Below, piece by piece: positions 55,483 to 64,000 of a DNA stretch of 64,000 nt. Source of the stretch: JAHDFB01 sp965658745 (lineage in GTDB: Bacteria > Bacteroidota > Bacteroidia > Chitinophagales > Saprospiraceae). The stretch covers positions 460,829 to 524,828 of the forward strand of contig CBFHTK010000002.1 of NCBI GenBank assembly GCA_965658745.1, read 5' to 3'. The translations under genes and the position numbers were made by a program. Under the pieces are notes generated by a model. It did no database searches. It saw only the letters and a list, made by a program, of their open reading frames with translations, and had not been told where the DNA came from. Position 1 is the stretch's first letter, and each line of letters opens with the position of its first letter.

Positions 55483-56547
55483 TTAATTGTTGGCAGGATC
55501 TTCTTCAGGTAAGGTGTATTCTTTCTGTTTCTTTCCAAAAACCGATACATTTATATATCTCTTTGGGTTGAGACGCAAGTCTTGAAGTAACAAGCCGATT
55601 TCTTCACTCGTATTTTCAAGTTCCTTGTAAAGTTCTTCATCGTTGACTAGCTTACCAAGCGACCCCTGTCCACTTTCTACTTTGGCAACAAGGTCGTTTA
55701 CTTTTGCCATTGTTTGATTAGTTGTTGCTATTGTTCCTTTGAGATCATCAACGACTGCATTTGTTGAAGTCAATGCTGAATTTGCCGATTCAACAGTTTG
55801 GGCTATGTTGGCATTCTTGAGATCAACAGTGACCTCTTCAACGTTAGCTAGAATATCTGTAATCTGTCCGCTGCTAGAGGCGAGTGTATTGCTAAGACTA
55901 CTGAGGTTTTTAGTAACATTCTTTACGTCATAAGTTGAAGAAGCTAGGACAACATTGAGTTTCTGTGTTATTTCATTAAGACTTGCGATGGTAGCTTCCA
56001 AATCTTCAAACATAGCACTGAAGTCTGATTCTCCTCCATTGGCACCACCGAACATACTTTGTATTTTGTCCTGAGCAGTCTCCATGTAACCGTCCAGTGT
56101 GTTTTCTCCCAACATACTATTGATAAGACTGACACTTTTGCTCTGCAATTTGTCACCATCTTCTAAGCAATCTCCATTTCCAGAACAAGGCTTTTCAAAC
56201 TCGATTGTTAGTGCCTTTCCTCCCATCAGTCCCGTGCTCGTAAGAGCTGCGACTGCATTTTTGGGGATGTGCCCGACGTTTTCAATAGTAAACTTTACAA
56301 CGACATTGTTTACATTGTTTTGATCCAAATCAACAGCTGTAACATTTCCTACTTTTACCCCATTAATGAGTACAGGCGAAGAAGGAGAAAGTTGATCCAC
56401 GAAAGCATAATTGGTTTCAAGATTAAGACTTCTAGAAAAAATATCCTGTCCCTTTAGAAAATTATATCCCCAAATCATAGCAACTGCTACGACTAAGACT
56501 AATGCACCAATTTTTACTTCTTTATTCATCTTGTATTTATTACTCAA
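55483..56547 (-). CDS. MlaD/MCE family lipid-transport protein
   Basis: The 354-residue protein has an N-terminal membrane helix (VKIGALVLVVAVAMIWGYNFL), an MCE domain (SPVLINGVKVGNVTAVDLDQ, about 55-125) and a long helical C-terminal part with repeated heptads (about 150-320). This layout forms hexameric lipid tunnels between inner and outer membranes. An in-frame ATG at 56529 (MNKEVKIG) is an alternative start, 6 residues in. No MlaE permease or MlaF ATPase is adjacent. It is downstream of the amidase gene. Confidence 0.9.
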   Translation of the reverse strand: MSNKYKMNKEVKIGALVLVVAVAMIWGYNFLKGQDIFSRSLNLETNYAFVDQLSPSSPVLINGVKVGNVTAVDLDQNNVNNVVVKFTIENVGHIPKNAVAALTSTGLMGGKALTIEFEKPCSGNGDCLEDGDKLQSKSVSLINSMLGENTLDGYMETAQDKIQSMFGGANGGESDFSAMFEDLEATIASLNEITQKLNVVLASSTYDVKNVTKNLSSLSNTLASSSGQITDILANVEEVTVDLKNANIAQTVESANSALTSTNAVVDDLKGTIATTNQTMAKVNDLVAKVESGQGSLGKLVNDEELYKELENTSEEIGLLLQDLRLNPKRYINVSVFGKKQKEYTLPEEDPANN

Positions 56548-56597
56548 AGAAACCTAACACATGATTAGTTCTTTAGTTCTGTTTTGCCAATTGGCCA

Positions 56598-56605
56598 CAA
56601 AATTA
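56598..56605 (-). promoter_or_regulatory. Candidate -7 box TAATTTTG before the MCE gene
   Basis: On the minus strand this reads TAATTTTG, fitting TAnnTTTG, 50-70 bp upstream of the MCE start. No -33 element was seen. It could give the MCE and dehydrogenase genes a promoter separate from the amidase. Confidence 0.3.
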
Positions 56606-56649
56606 CTGATATAACGTATATAAAGCTAGAATACGATAGATAAAACCAA

Positions 56650-57657
56650 TTATTTCGACTGATTTCGACTTTGCCTAGATGTATTGCGTTGAAACTTGAT
56701 CTCTTCTGCGTGAACAAAACCTAGACCCTTTAGGTAGGCTAATGTTTCTTCGCTGGTGCTTTGGCTGTTATAATTAAGCATCATGTAGTGATATTCAGCA
56801 CCTGCTTTAGCGATAGTGTAGTAAGGAAGTTTACTCCAGGGTAGATTGGGGTCAGGAATATTATTGTCTGATTTATGTATGAGAAATGAATAGGCTAGGG
56901 GACTTGCGTCCAAAAGGGATCCAGGAGGTAATAAGTAAGTTTTGATACCCTCGACCATTGAGGTAATTATTGCTGCTTTGTGTTTGGGATCTTGAAGTAA
57001 CTGAGCATCTTTCTCATTACTGAGATAGGCCATCTCTAAAAGAGTTCCAGGCATCGTAGTTGATTTCAGTACGTAGAAGCCAGCTTGTTTGACACCTCGC
57101 TGCTTTAGCTTTGTTCCCTTTTGCATTGCGTCATTTATGTATTGTGCTAATTCTGCTGATTCTTTGAGATCTCCACCTTGATGCAAATTTGAAAAAATGA
57201 AGTCCATGTGATGGTTGCTTGCCTCGCTATCTTCTAGAGTTAGTGCTTGGTTTTCGCGCATAACCACTTCGAGGTTTTCTGCACTTTTATGAAGGCCCAT
57301 GATATATAACTCAGTTCCGTGAATAGAGCTAATATCATGATGGTTACAGTGTAAGCTTATGAAGAGGTCCGCGCCGAGATCATTGGCAAATTGAGTCCGT
57401 TCGGAAAGTTTGAGGTAATGATCATCATCTCTTGTGAGAAATACTTGTACTGAAGGTATAGAATTTTCCAGAGCTTCTTTGAGTAGAACTCCGTATTCAA
57501 GCGTGAATGCTTTTTCTTGAAGATCACCTTGATGCGTACCCACATCTTTGCCACCATGGCCCGGATCAATGACGATTGTTTTTACTTGATCTCCAAATTG
57601 GGCGTATAACCAATTGCTTGACATGCAAAGTAGTAAAACAATAAGTAGACGTAGCAT
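56650..57657 (-). CDS. N-acetylmuramoyl-L-alanine amidase (Amidase_3)
   Basis: The protein is 335 residues from ATG 57657 (MLRLLIVLLLCMSSNWLYAQ, a signal peptide). An upstream in-frame ATG at 57693 falls at a candidate -7 box and is less likely. Zinc and catalytic residues are in IDPGHGGKD, the Glu of LQEKAFTLE, SLHCNHHD and the catalytic Glu of LLEMAYLSN. It cleaves the amide bond between MurNAc and the peptide in periplasmic peptidoglycan, for cell separation or remodelling. The last 75 residues (YYTIAKAGAEYHYMM...YLKGLGF) look SPOR-like and may target septal glycan. Confidence 0.92.
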   Translation of the reverse strand: MLRLLIVLLLCMSSNWLYAQFGDQVKTIVIDPGHGGKDVGTHQGDLQEKAFTLEYGVLLKEALENSIPSVQVFLTRDDDHYLKLSERTQFANDLGADLFISLHCNHHDISSIHGTELYIMGLHKSAENLEVVMRENQALTLEDSEASNHHMDFIFSNLHQGGDLKESAELAQYINDAMQKGTKLKQRGVKQAGFYVLKSTTMPGTLLEMAYLSNEKDAQLLQDPKHKAAIITSMVEGIKTYLLPPGSLLDASPLAYSFLIHKSDNNIPDPNLPWSKLPYYTIAKAGAEYHYMMLNYNSQSTSEETLAYLKGLGFVHAEEIKFQRNTSRQSRNQSK

Positions 57658-57686
57658 CTTGTTTGTATAGATATAATGTTCAACGA

Positions 57687-57694
57687 CAAACATA
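57687..57694 (-). promoter_or_regulatory. Candidate -7 box TATGTTTG for the amidase gene
   Basis: On the minus strand this reads TATGTTTG. Transcription would start near 57680, about 23 bp before ATG 57657, which supports the shorter start. Confidence 0.4.
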
Positions 57695-57771
57695 TTAAAT
57701 TAAATTGTAATATGATAGATTATTGTAACATATATTACCCTAGTAACCATGTGTTTTAGTGGTATATTCGC

Positions 57772-57779
57772 TAAATTTG
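57772..57779 (+). promoter_or_regulatory. Candidate -7 box TAAATTTG for the OmpA-like gene
   Basis: TAAATTTG matches TAnnTTTG 28 bp upstream of ATG 57807, in the divergent region shared with the amidase gene. The -33 position is poor. Confidence 0.45.
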
Positions 57780-57806
57780 TTTTGTGTTATTAACTAAATA
57801 TGCCTT

Positions 57807-58793
57807 ATGACTAAGATTTCAATTCTATCCTTATTAAGCCTTTTGTTTTGTGTGCTAATAGTAAGTTCATGTGTATCTACTAAAAAATATGATGCTCTGG
57901 TATCTGAAAAAGATCAGCTCACGCGTGAAAACCTCAATCTGAAGAGCTACAGGGATTTAACGTCGTCTCTCAAAGCTGAAAATGGATCATTAAAAAAACA
58001 ACTGGAGCAGTCAGAGGACTTGCTGAAAAGTCTAAATGCTAAATTTAATGGCATAAGTACTAATTACGAAGATCTTCAAAAAGAGTTTCAAGCATTATCA
58101 GCTCAGAAATCGGCTATTCTAAACTCTACTGCTGGGGAGAAATCTGCACTTGAAGCAAGGCTTGCAGCAAAGCAAGATGAACTCGATAGGAAACAGCAGG
58201 CACTTATCGAGCAAGAAAGGAACATAGTACAGCAACAGAATAAAGTGGACGAATTAAGTCAAGCGATGGCAGTTAGAGAACAGCAAATAGCAGAGCTAAA
58301 CTCAAATTTAGAGCAACAAAGAACGGCTCTATCAAACATCCGTCAGCAAATTACCAATGCCTTGTCAGGTTTTAATGCAGAGGAGCTACAAGTAGTACAG
58401 AAACCTGATGGAAAAGTTTATGTTTCGCTGAGTCAAAATTTACTTTTTAAGAAAGGTTCAGATCAAGTTGATGAGAAAGGAAAAGAAGCTATTACAGCAT
58501 TGGCATCCGTTTTAAAAGACCAAGCAGATATTGATATTCTCGTCGAAGGCCATACAGATAGTGATGGGACAAGTGCCAGAAATTGGGAATTGAGTGTAGA
58601 CCGTGCGACAGAGGTAGTCAAAATTCTTCAGGCTGGGGGAGTAGAACCTCAGAGATTAGTGGCTTCTGGTCGTGCATTCTATTTGCCTGTTGCTGAAAAT
58701 GATACAGAAGAAAACAAAGCAAAGAATCGTAGAACTGAGATTATTCTATCACCAAAACTAGACCAATTGTACCAGTTAATTCAGAAAGAATAA
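57807..58793 (+). CDS. OmpA family peptidoglycan-binding lipoprotein with coiled coil
   Basis: The 328-residue protein has lipobox IVSSC (Cys22), a long coiled coil rich in Gln, Glu, Leu and Ser (about 35-190), and a C-terminal OmpA-like domain with DILVEGHTDSDGTSARNWEL, LSVDRATEVVKIL and NRRTEIILSP. It should anchor the outer membrane to peptidoglycan through DAP. This matches the DAP-type MurE in the window. The next lipoprotein gene follows after 52 bp. Confidence 0.92.
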   Translation: MTKISILSLLSLLFCVLIVSSCVSTKKYDALVSEKDQLTRENLNLKSYRDLTSSLKAENGSLKKQLEQSEDLLKSLNAKFNGISTNYEDLQKEFQALSAQKSAILNSTAGEKSALEARLAAKQDELDRKQQALIEQERNIVQQQNKVDELSQAMAVREQQIAELNSNLEQQRTALSNIRQQITNALSGFNAEELQVVQKPDGKVYVSLSQNLLFKKGSDQVDEKGKEAITALASVLKDQADIDILVEGHTDSDGTSARNWELSVDRATEVVKILQAGGVEPQRLVASGRAFYLPVAENDTEENKAKNRRTEIILSPKLDQLYQLIQKE

Positions 58794-58845
58794 TGATCTT
58801 ATGTGGAAATTAGCACAATTTTACGTCTACTAGAAAAAGGAAATT

Positions 58846-60093
58846 ATGAAAGAGAGTATTATAAAAAGTAATCGTCGATTTATTTCATCAAAATTACAGT
58901 GGATTTTCCTCATTGGAGTTGCCTTTAGTTGGAGTTCATGCTCCACCGCGAAGATGGATGCGCCTGAAGATGCCATTAAATTAGCAAGCTATTCGAAAAG
59001 TGCATGTTATGGTGACTGTCCAGTTTATAATGTGGCGTTTACAACGGATGGTAAAATGGTTTATACGGGAAAACGTAATGTTGATAAGATCGGAATTTTT
59101 GAACAGCAATTAACGAAAGAGGAGTACTCCAAGCTAGTGAAGTTCTTACGCAAAGCTAAGTTGGATCAGTATGAAAACATGTATGATGAAGATATTGCAG
59201 ATGGAGCGATTACTCGCCTTACATACTATTCAGATAATGAAGTTCAGCAGATTGCTACGAAATTTACTTATCCTGGTGATCTAAAGTCTGTTATGGATGA
59301 ACTCGAAGTTTTGGCAACCCGAGAAACGGGATGGGTGCAAGTTAATGTTCCAATAAAGAAAGAAAGTGAACCAGTAATGGAAAAAAGTGATCAACCAACA
59401 AGACGTGTTATTTCTTACAACCAAGGTCCTTGTTTTGGAACATGTGCATATTTTAGCATTGACATATTAAGTGATCAGACTGTTCTTTACGTTGGAAAGA
59501 AGTTTGTGGAGAAAGAGGGGATTTGGGAAAAGACTTTGTCTAATAGAGAATATGGGGAAATTGTATCTCTTTTTGCCCACGAGGACTTTACGAGTCAAGT
59601 AGGTGTATATGATCAGAATATTATGGATGCCCAACAGTTTACCATTACTTATACTAATCGAGATGGTATTGCTAAGACGGTAAAAACTAAAATAACACAA
59701 ACTCCTCATATTCAAGAGATTATATCAAAAATAAATCAGCTCGTAGATGCTAGAGGTTGGAAGAGAAAAGAAGCTGACAAGGACGCAGTTCCAGTTGAAT
59801 CAACTATTTTGGTAAGTCTTTCGCCAAAAGTTGATGCACGAAAATGGGTAACAACGAAGAAACACCTTGGTCTGAAGATCGTGCGCTTTTTATCACCAAA
59901 TGGCACGTACTTTTTGGTGAGTTATGACATGGAGCAAGATATTAATCGAGTGATGGAGGAATTACGTCGTGATCGTGATGTACTTAATGTAGATAGGGGA
60001 GATCGTCCATCGAAACCAAGAACTGGCTCAGGTGTAAAGTCTGGAAAAAGCGGTAATCGAGGCACCGGTAGACTTGATGGAGGTGGTAAGTAA
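58846..60093 (+). CDS. Lipoprotein with two DUF6438-like domains
   Basis: The 415-residue protein has lipobox SWSSC (Cys32). Two homologous domains of about 120 residues begin YSKSACYGDCPVYNVAFTTD (about 47) and YNQGPCFGTCAYFSIDIL (about 186). Each keeps the paired Cys of the G-x-C-x-G-x-C motif, a YxGKR/YVGKK strand and a QI..KI-type C-terminal helix, as in DUF6438. A third part (320-390) is unlike them, and the end is a Gly/Lys/Arg-rich tail of about 30 residues. Function is unknown. It is probably an outer-membrane-anchored protein co-expressed with the OmpA-like gene. Confidence 0.75.
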   Translation: MKESIIKSNRRFISSKLQWIFLIGVAFSWSSCSTAKMDAPEDAIKLASYSKSACYGDCPVYNVAFTTDGKMVYTGKRNVDKIGIFEQQLTKEEYSKLVKFLRKAKLDQYENMYDEDIADGAITRLTYYSDNEVQQIATKFTYPGDLKSVMDELEVLATRETGWVQVNVPIKKESEPVMEKSDQPTRRVISYNQGPCFGTCAYFSIDILSDQTVLYVGKKFVEKEGIWEKTLSNREYGEIVSLFAHEDFTSQVGVYDQNIMDAQQFTITYTNRDGIAKTVKTKITQTPHIQEIISKINQLVDARGWKRKEADKDAVPVESTILVSLSPKVDARKWVTTKKHLGLKIVRFLSPNGTYFLVSYDMEQDINRVMEELRRDRDVLNVDRGDRPSKPRTGSGVKSGKSGNRGTGRLDGGGK

Positions 60094-60116
60094 TGAGAAG
60101 ATTCGAACTTCAATTA

Positions 60117-60167
60117 TTTACAGTAGGGACGTCCTCGAGGCTTTAGCCTCGTCACTTTTCTGCATTT
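60117..60167. repeat. REP-like palindromic repeat, copy 1
   Basis: This is a 51-bp unit beginning TTTACAGTA with the hairpin CGAGGCT-TT-AGCCTCG and ending TTTTCTGCATTT. It is nearly identical to copy 2. Hairpins built on GGCT(T/A)AAGCC-type cores are typical of REP elements moved by Y1 (RAYT-type) transposases; no such transposase is in the window. Confidence 0.6.
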
Positions 60168-60349
60168 TTTTCACTATCAGGTTAGTTTTTTTAGTTTCCG
60201 AAATTTAATATGACAAAAATGAACCTCGATCAACTGCCACAAGCAAGTTATCTTGGCTTAGTCATTGTCAATTATTCTATCAGTAGTTATGACCTTAAAA
60301 GGTCGATGACATGTAGCATATTTCTATAAGATAAACGTAAGAGATTAGT

Positions 60350-60400
60350 TTTACAGTAAGCATGTCCTTGAGGCTTTAGCCTCGTTACTTTTCTGCATTT
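60350..60400. repeat. REP-like palindromic repeat, copy 2
   Basis: Same orientation as copy 1, 233 bp downstream, differing at a few positions (for example CTTGAGG for CTCGAGG, which leaves the outermost hairpin pair as T-G). Confidence 0.6.
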
Positions 60401-60582
60401 GCTCAAAACCACGAGCGTAACTTACATTTCCCAATTCCAATACGCCACATTAGCAAAACGATCATCTCAAGTGAACTGTCGTGTTAGAGCGTATTTTGGT
60501 CTATGTTGATGAAAAGACTAAGAAGATGTGTGAAAAAGTGTATCTTACGTAGAAGTATTATTTCAACTTTAAATTATTTGTT

Positions 60583-60739
<157 letters not shown>

Positions 60740-63739
60740 ATGGATATTTTCAATGTGACAATTACTACAACGGAAGATGTGATCCCATTGTGTGATCAGT
60801 TTTGCTTTACAATTGAGTTTGTTGATTCTAATTGTAGTTTTAATTCAGATATTGCTGATTTGGAAATTGAATTCCACACAACGGTATTCGACTTTACAGG
60901 TGGTTTTCCTACGACCACTTCGAGTTCTGGTTTATTTAAGACAATTCATATAACAGATCTTCCTTACAACGATCCAGGTCTGAACACCTTAGACATTTGT
61001 CTAGATGTAGCACTGTTAGTTTCGCCAACTAGCGATGATGATATTTTTTTTAGAATCAAACATGATCAAGAATCGACGATGGATGAACAAGTTACACTTA
61101 CACCCACGAGCGGTTCGAATAATATATTTAACTATATTAACTCACAACCACTTGATATAGATCTTTCTGCAGCTTTGGCGAATCCCGCATATAACTTAGT
61201 TTCAGCTCTCAATTCGTGTGGGTACGGAAGTCAAAATCCTATTCCTCAAACTATCTTGATCGATGGAGAAATCGAATTTGATACGGATTATTGTTTTGAT
61301 AACAGCATTGGTACGCTTGACCATACAATTGCTTTCCTTCCAGGTGCAAAGATCACGATCACCAACAATAGCACTATTGAAATCGATAACTACACATTAA
61401 GAGGTTGTGAGCGGATATGGAAATCCATTACTGTCGATCCAGGTTCGGAATTGATTATTAAGAATTCAATTATTCAAGACGCTGAAAATGCAATCGACGC
61501 AAATTCTACGTCACGTATCATTTGTATTTGGAATACTTTTCAAAACAACATCAACGATATCCTGTGCGACGATCCTGGAGCTATTGCAACTACCTCTCAA
61601 TTTTATTCAAACAATTTTATCGGAGGACAATTAAAGCCCTTTTATGAATCGCAAGAATTATTTCTAGATCGCTCTCATATTTCAGTAATCGCTAAGAATC
61701 AGTCCTTTCTCTCGGTCAGTGGCATATTAACAGTTAGTGGATTTCTTCGAAATTCATGGGAGAATTATAATATTGCTGTCTTAGCTGAGAATTCTAATAT
61801 GCAATTAAACTATAATCAATTTAGTAATATTGGTAATTTACCTCCTCAGAATATTTTACAAGACATCAATGAATTTGGAGCAGTCTATGCTACGACAACA
61901 GGAAAGCACTATCTCGAAATGATTAATCCAAATCCCGGAACAGGAGGTATTACAGACGTAAGAAGAGGTGTCTATGCTGAAAAATATGATGTATTATTTA
62001 AGAATCAGCTCATTGATCGTGCCCTGGTCGGTTTACAATTCAAGGATTCCTATTACAGGACAATCGACGTACTTGACAATACTATCAAAGCGTCGAGAAA
62101 TTGTATCATATCAGACGGAGCACAAAACTTCTATGGAACAATCAGAGATAATGCGTTTACCATAGACGGAGATCCATTGTCGTCTGAAGCGATAAAGATT
62201 ACCGAAACAGAAAATTTTTATTTTCTATCGTGGAGAATTCAGAATAACACCATTAACATACTAGATGCACATAAGGGAATCTCTATCAGTGGAAACCAAC
62301 GGATAAAGATATCCGATAATGACATATATTTCTTATCTGAACAAATTCAACCAAAGTTTGGAATATCCAATCAAGGTGTTCAGAGAATCAATGCTTCATG
62401 TAATTTTATAACAAGCTATCACAATAACGATGTCAATGCAGAAGATGTCGGTATATTCTACGAGAATGCAGAGAACAGTCCAGTTAATTGCAACTTCGTC
62501 GACCGCACAAGGATCAATATGAAGTTTAAAGGAACGACCAATAGTATTGACTTAGCTGCCAATCAATTCGGAGATAATCGCTTCGGCTTAGTTCTGGGAG
62601 ATGAAACAACAGGGGGCATTGAAAACGCCATTATTGGGCTACAGCCGCACAAAGGTAATCTGTGGGTAGGGACAAGTTCTGTACAAAATGCTAAGAATTC
62701 GAGTGATATAGTAAATAAAGCTTTATCAGAGGTTAGAGTGTTTTTCAACAATACGGATGGACTAGGGGATCCTTATCCCGCCAATTTATGGCCATGGGCT
62801 CCTACGCAGAATTTGGATCCACAATGGACTGAAAGAGTATTAAGTCAAACACCCTATGAACTCTGTGCAACATGTGACGGTAACATTGGAGCTAATGGAT
62901 TGATAGGCGGCGAACGCGGTGATCCTGAATATCTGAACCTTCTAGGGGAACGTTCAGGTTTCGTAGGCATGTCAGCCATGGTCTATGATCGACTGCTGAA
63001 TGAGCAGTCCTTGGAAGATCTTATCTTGATCAATGAAATAGACATAAACACCTATAAAGAATTAAGTGCTGTCGAGCCAGGTGTTTTGAATGAATTTTGG
63101 GATGCACTTCTACTAACTGATTTATCAATGGTGGAAGAGTGGGACAATTCCGCTTCACTTGCACTTGCTGATGATATTACCTCAGAATATGAAAACCTTA
63201 CTACGACCGTTTCGAAAGATCTAGCAGCTGATTTACTTGATCAACTAGAGAATCTTACGACTGATGTAGCAAAAGAAAGTGTACAGTATGGATATTTAAA
63301 ATCTGTTTTACAGTTCTATATCTATGGAGAAGAACTAGCCAATAACGGTTCTTATATCTCTGAGCTGAAAAGCTTAGCTGCAACATGTAATAGGGAAGGA
63401 GGGCAGTACGTGTTTTTATGCAGAAATTTACTACATAGACTGATTCAGCAGACCGTAGATGTAGAAGAATGTATCAGCCAAGGTGACGAATCAGAGCCTC
63501 GGGGAAGGCTAGTTGAAGAGTTCTTGGTGTTTCCTAATCCTGCTTCTGAAGTCCTTAGTTTAGACGGTATTGATGGATTCATTAAACGAGTGACCATACA
63601 AAATAGCCTTGGTGAGCCTGTTATCAAAGCTTTGGGAACAGACAATACAATTATCATTTCAAAACTTTCACCTGGCATATATTCGATTATGGTTGAAACC
63701 GAGAGGCAAATATTTACGTCTAAATTTGTTAAGATATGA
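60740..63739 (+). CDS. Parallel beta-helix protein with T9SS sorting domain, probably phase-variable start
   Basis: The mature frame from the first in-frame ATG (60740) gives 999 residues, but the true N-terminus should include the signal peptide encoded at 60668-60730. After a beta-rich N-terminal domain, residues 170-650 have the short repeating strands with Asn/Asp/Ile ladders of right-handed beta-helix proteins (SNNFIGGQLK, NYNQFSNIGN, IRDNAFTIDG, ISDNDIYFLS). A helical region rich in Glu and Leu (about 740-890) precedes a T9SS type A sorting domain (LVFPNPASEVLSL to FVKI). It is a likely surface adhesin or polysaccharide-binding protein. The stop overlaps the next gene's ATG. Confidence 0.82.
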   Translation: MDIFNVTITTTEDVIPLCDQFCFTIEFVDSNCSFNSDIADLEIEFHTTVFDFTGGFPTTTSSSGLFKTIHITDLPYNDPGLNTLDICLDVALLVSPTSDDDIFFRIKHDQESTMDEQVTLTPTSGSNNIFNYINSQPLDIDLSAALANPAYNLVSALNSCGYGSQNPIPQTILIDGEIEFDTDYCFDNSIGTLDHTIAFLPGAKITITNNSTIEIDNYTLRGCERIWKSITVDPGSELIIKNSIIQDAENAIDANSTSRIICIWNTFQNNINDILCDDPGAIATTSQFYSNNFIGGQLKPFYESQELFLDRSHISVIAKNQSFLSVSGILTVSGFLRNSWENYNIAVLAENSNMQLNYNQFSNIGNLPPQNILQDINEFGAVYATTTGKHYLEMINPNPGTGGITDVRRGVYAEKYDVLFKNQLIDRALVGLQFKDSYYRTIDVLDNTIKASRNCIISDGAQNFYGTIRDNAFTIDGDPLSSEAIKITETENFYFLSWRIQNNTINILDAHKGISISGNQRIKISDNDIYFLSEQIQPKFGISNQGVQRINASCNFITSYHNNDVNAEDVGIFYENAENSPVNCNFVDRTRINMKFKGTTNSIDLAANQFGDNRFGLVLGDETTGGIENAIIGLQPHKGNLWVGTSSVQNAKNSSDIVNKALSEVRVFFNNTDGLGDPYPANLWPWAPTQNLDPQWTERVLSQTPYELCATCDGNIGANGLIGGERGDPEYLNLLGERSGFVGMSAMVYDRLLNEQSLEDLILINEIDINTYKELSAVEPGVLNEFWDALLLTDLSMVEEWDNSASLALADDITSEYENLTTTVSKDLAADLLDQLENLTTDVAKESVQYGYLKSVLQFYIYGEELANNGSYISELKSLAATCNREGGQYVFLCRNLLHRLIQQTVDVEECISQGDESEPRGRLVEEFLVFPNPASEVLSLDGIDGFIKRVTIQNSLGEPVIKALGTDNTIIISKLSPGIYSIMVETERQIFTSKFVKI

Positions 63740-64000
63740 AAATTTTGATAGTACTCTCATTGACTATGTATTCTAGCTTATGTTTAACACAAAAGCATGA
63801 TTATATTTGGCTGACGGGCCACCCAAAGCAACCTGAGTCCTTTACTGTTATAGACTTTAGTAATGACCGACAGGCAACCTTAACCGAAAGTGAGATAGAA
63901 TTAAACTATGCAAATAGCAGTATTTCTAATTCAGAAGGGGTTCTTCAATTTTACTCGAATGGTTGTGCAGTCGCAAATTCTGAATATAAAACGATGCCAG
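63736..64000 (+). CDS. Secreted protein, 5' part only (partial)
   Basis: ATG 63736 overlaps the previous stop (ATGA), so it is translationally coupled to the beta-helix gene. It starts with a signal peptide (MKILIVLSLTMYSSLCLTQ) and continues YIWLTGHPKQPESFTVIDFS and GVLQFYSNGCAVANSEY. The latter resembles the start of secreted beta-propeller-like proteins of Bacteroidota (LLFYTNG-type motif) that usually end in a T9SS sorting domain. The gene runs off the right edge, so the C-terminus is not seen. Confidence 0.75.
   Translation, partial: MKILIVLSLTMYSSLCLTQKHDYIWLTGHPKQPESFTVIDFSNDRQATLTESEIELNYANSSISNSEGVLQFYSNGCAVANSEYKTMP

Larger units (their letters stand above)
60094..60582. other. 489-bp intergenic region with paired REP-like repeats
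   Basis: There is no gene. Two 51-bp REP-like repeats, 233 bp apart start to start, occupy the centre. The rest shows no promoter consensus or terminator that I can support. Confidence 0.55.

Overview
This window comes from a member of the Bacteroidota, most likely the Saprospiria/Lewinella side of the phylum. That placement is inferred from gene content only. Five or more proteins carry, or are about to enter, type A C-terminal sorting domains of the type IX secretion system (T9SS). Candidate promoters have the phylum's TAnnTTTG -7 box, Shine-Dalgarno sites are weak, and the cell-division cluster has the usual Bacteroidota gene order. The DNA is AT-rich. A run of ten N (37894-37903) shows this is a draft scaffold.

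Layout: 1-1079 (minus) is a truncated secreted protein with two carbohydrate-binding-like repeats. 1193-4917 (minus) is a two-gene unit: a kinase / M23 peptidase / class III aminotransferase fusion and a polyprenol-phosphate sugar synthase. 5142-6873 (minus) has an uncharacterised protein and an MscS channel, divergent from holA (6998-7993). Next come a small membrane protein, a glutamate-synthase-like protein paired with a Rieske protein, and two small stress-type genes, one interrupted by an in-frame TAG.

11853-27436 is the division and cell-wall (dcw) cluster: mraZ, rsmH, ftsL, ftsI, murE, mraY, murD, ftsW, murG, murC, ftsQ, ftsA, ftsZ. It is preceded by candidate MraZ boxes and closed by a strong intrinsic terminator. 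The genes are tightly packed and often overlap, so they are probably largely co-transcribed; a hairpin between murE and mraY may attenuate the transcript.

27902-41195 holds three giant tandem paralogous secreted proteins. Each has HYR/PKD-like modules, then a dockerin-like pair, a cohesin-like module and a T9SS sorting domain. 41631-54464 is mixed: a Cys-motif protein with a CDACGC barrel protein, a front-end-type fatty acid desaturase coupled to a lipoprotein, a DUF1573 lipoprotein, an AraC regulator, a small barrel protein, a class C beta-lactamase-like hydrolase, a 170-bp palindromic element, a DUF1800/DUF1501 secretion pair and MerC. 54487-57657 (minus) has an amidase, an MCE (MlaD) protein and a dehydrogenase, suggesting envelope work. 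57807-60093 has an OmpA-type lipoprotein and a duplicated DUF6438-like lipoprotein. The right end holds a pair of REP-like repeats and a T9SS parallel-beta-helix protein whose signal peptide is out of frame with its only ATG because of a long (AC)n tract. This looks like a phase-variable surface protein and is the most interesting observation. No tRNA, rRNA, CRISPR array, transposase or phage gene was recognised.
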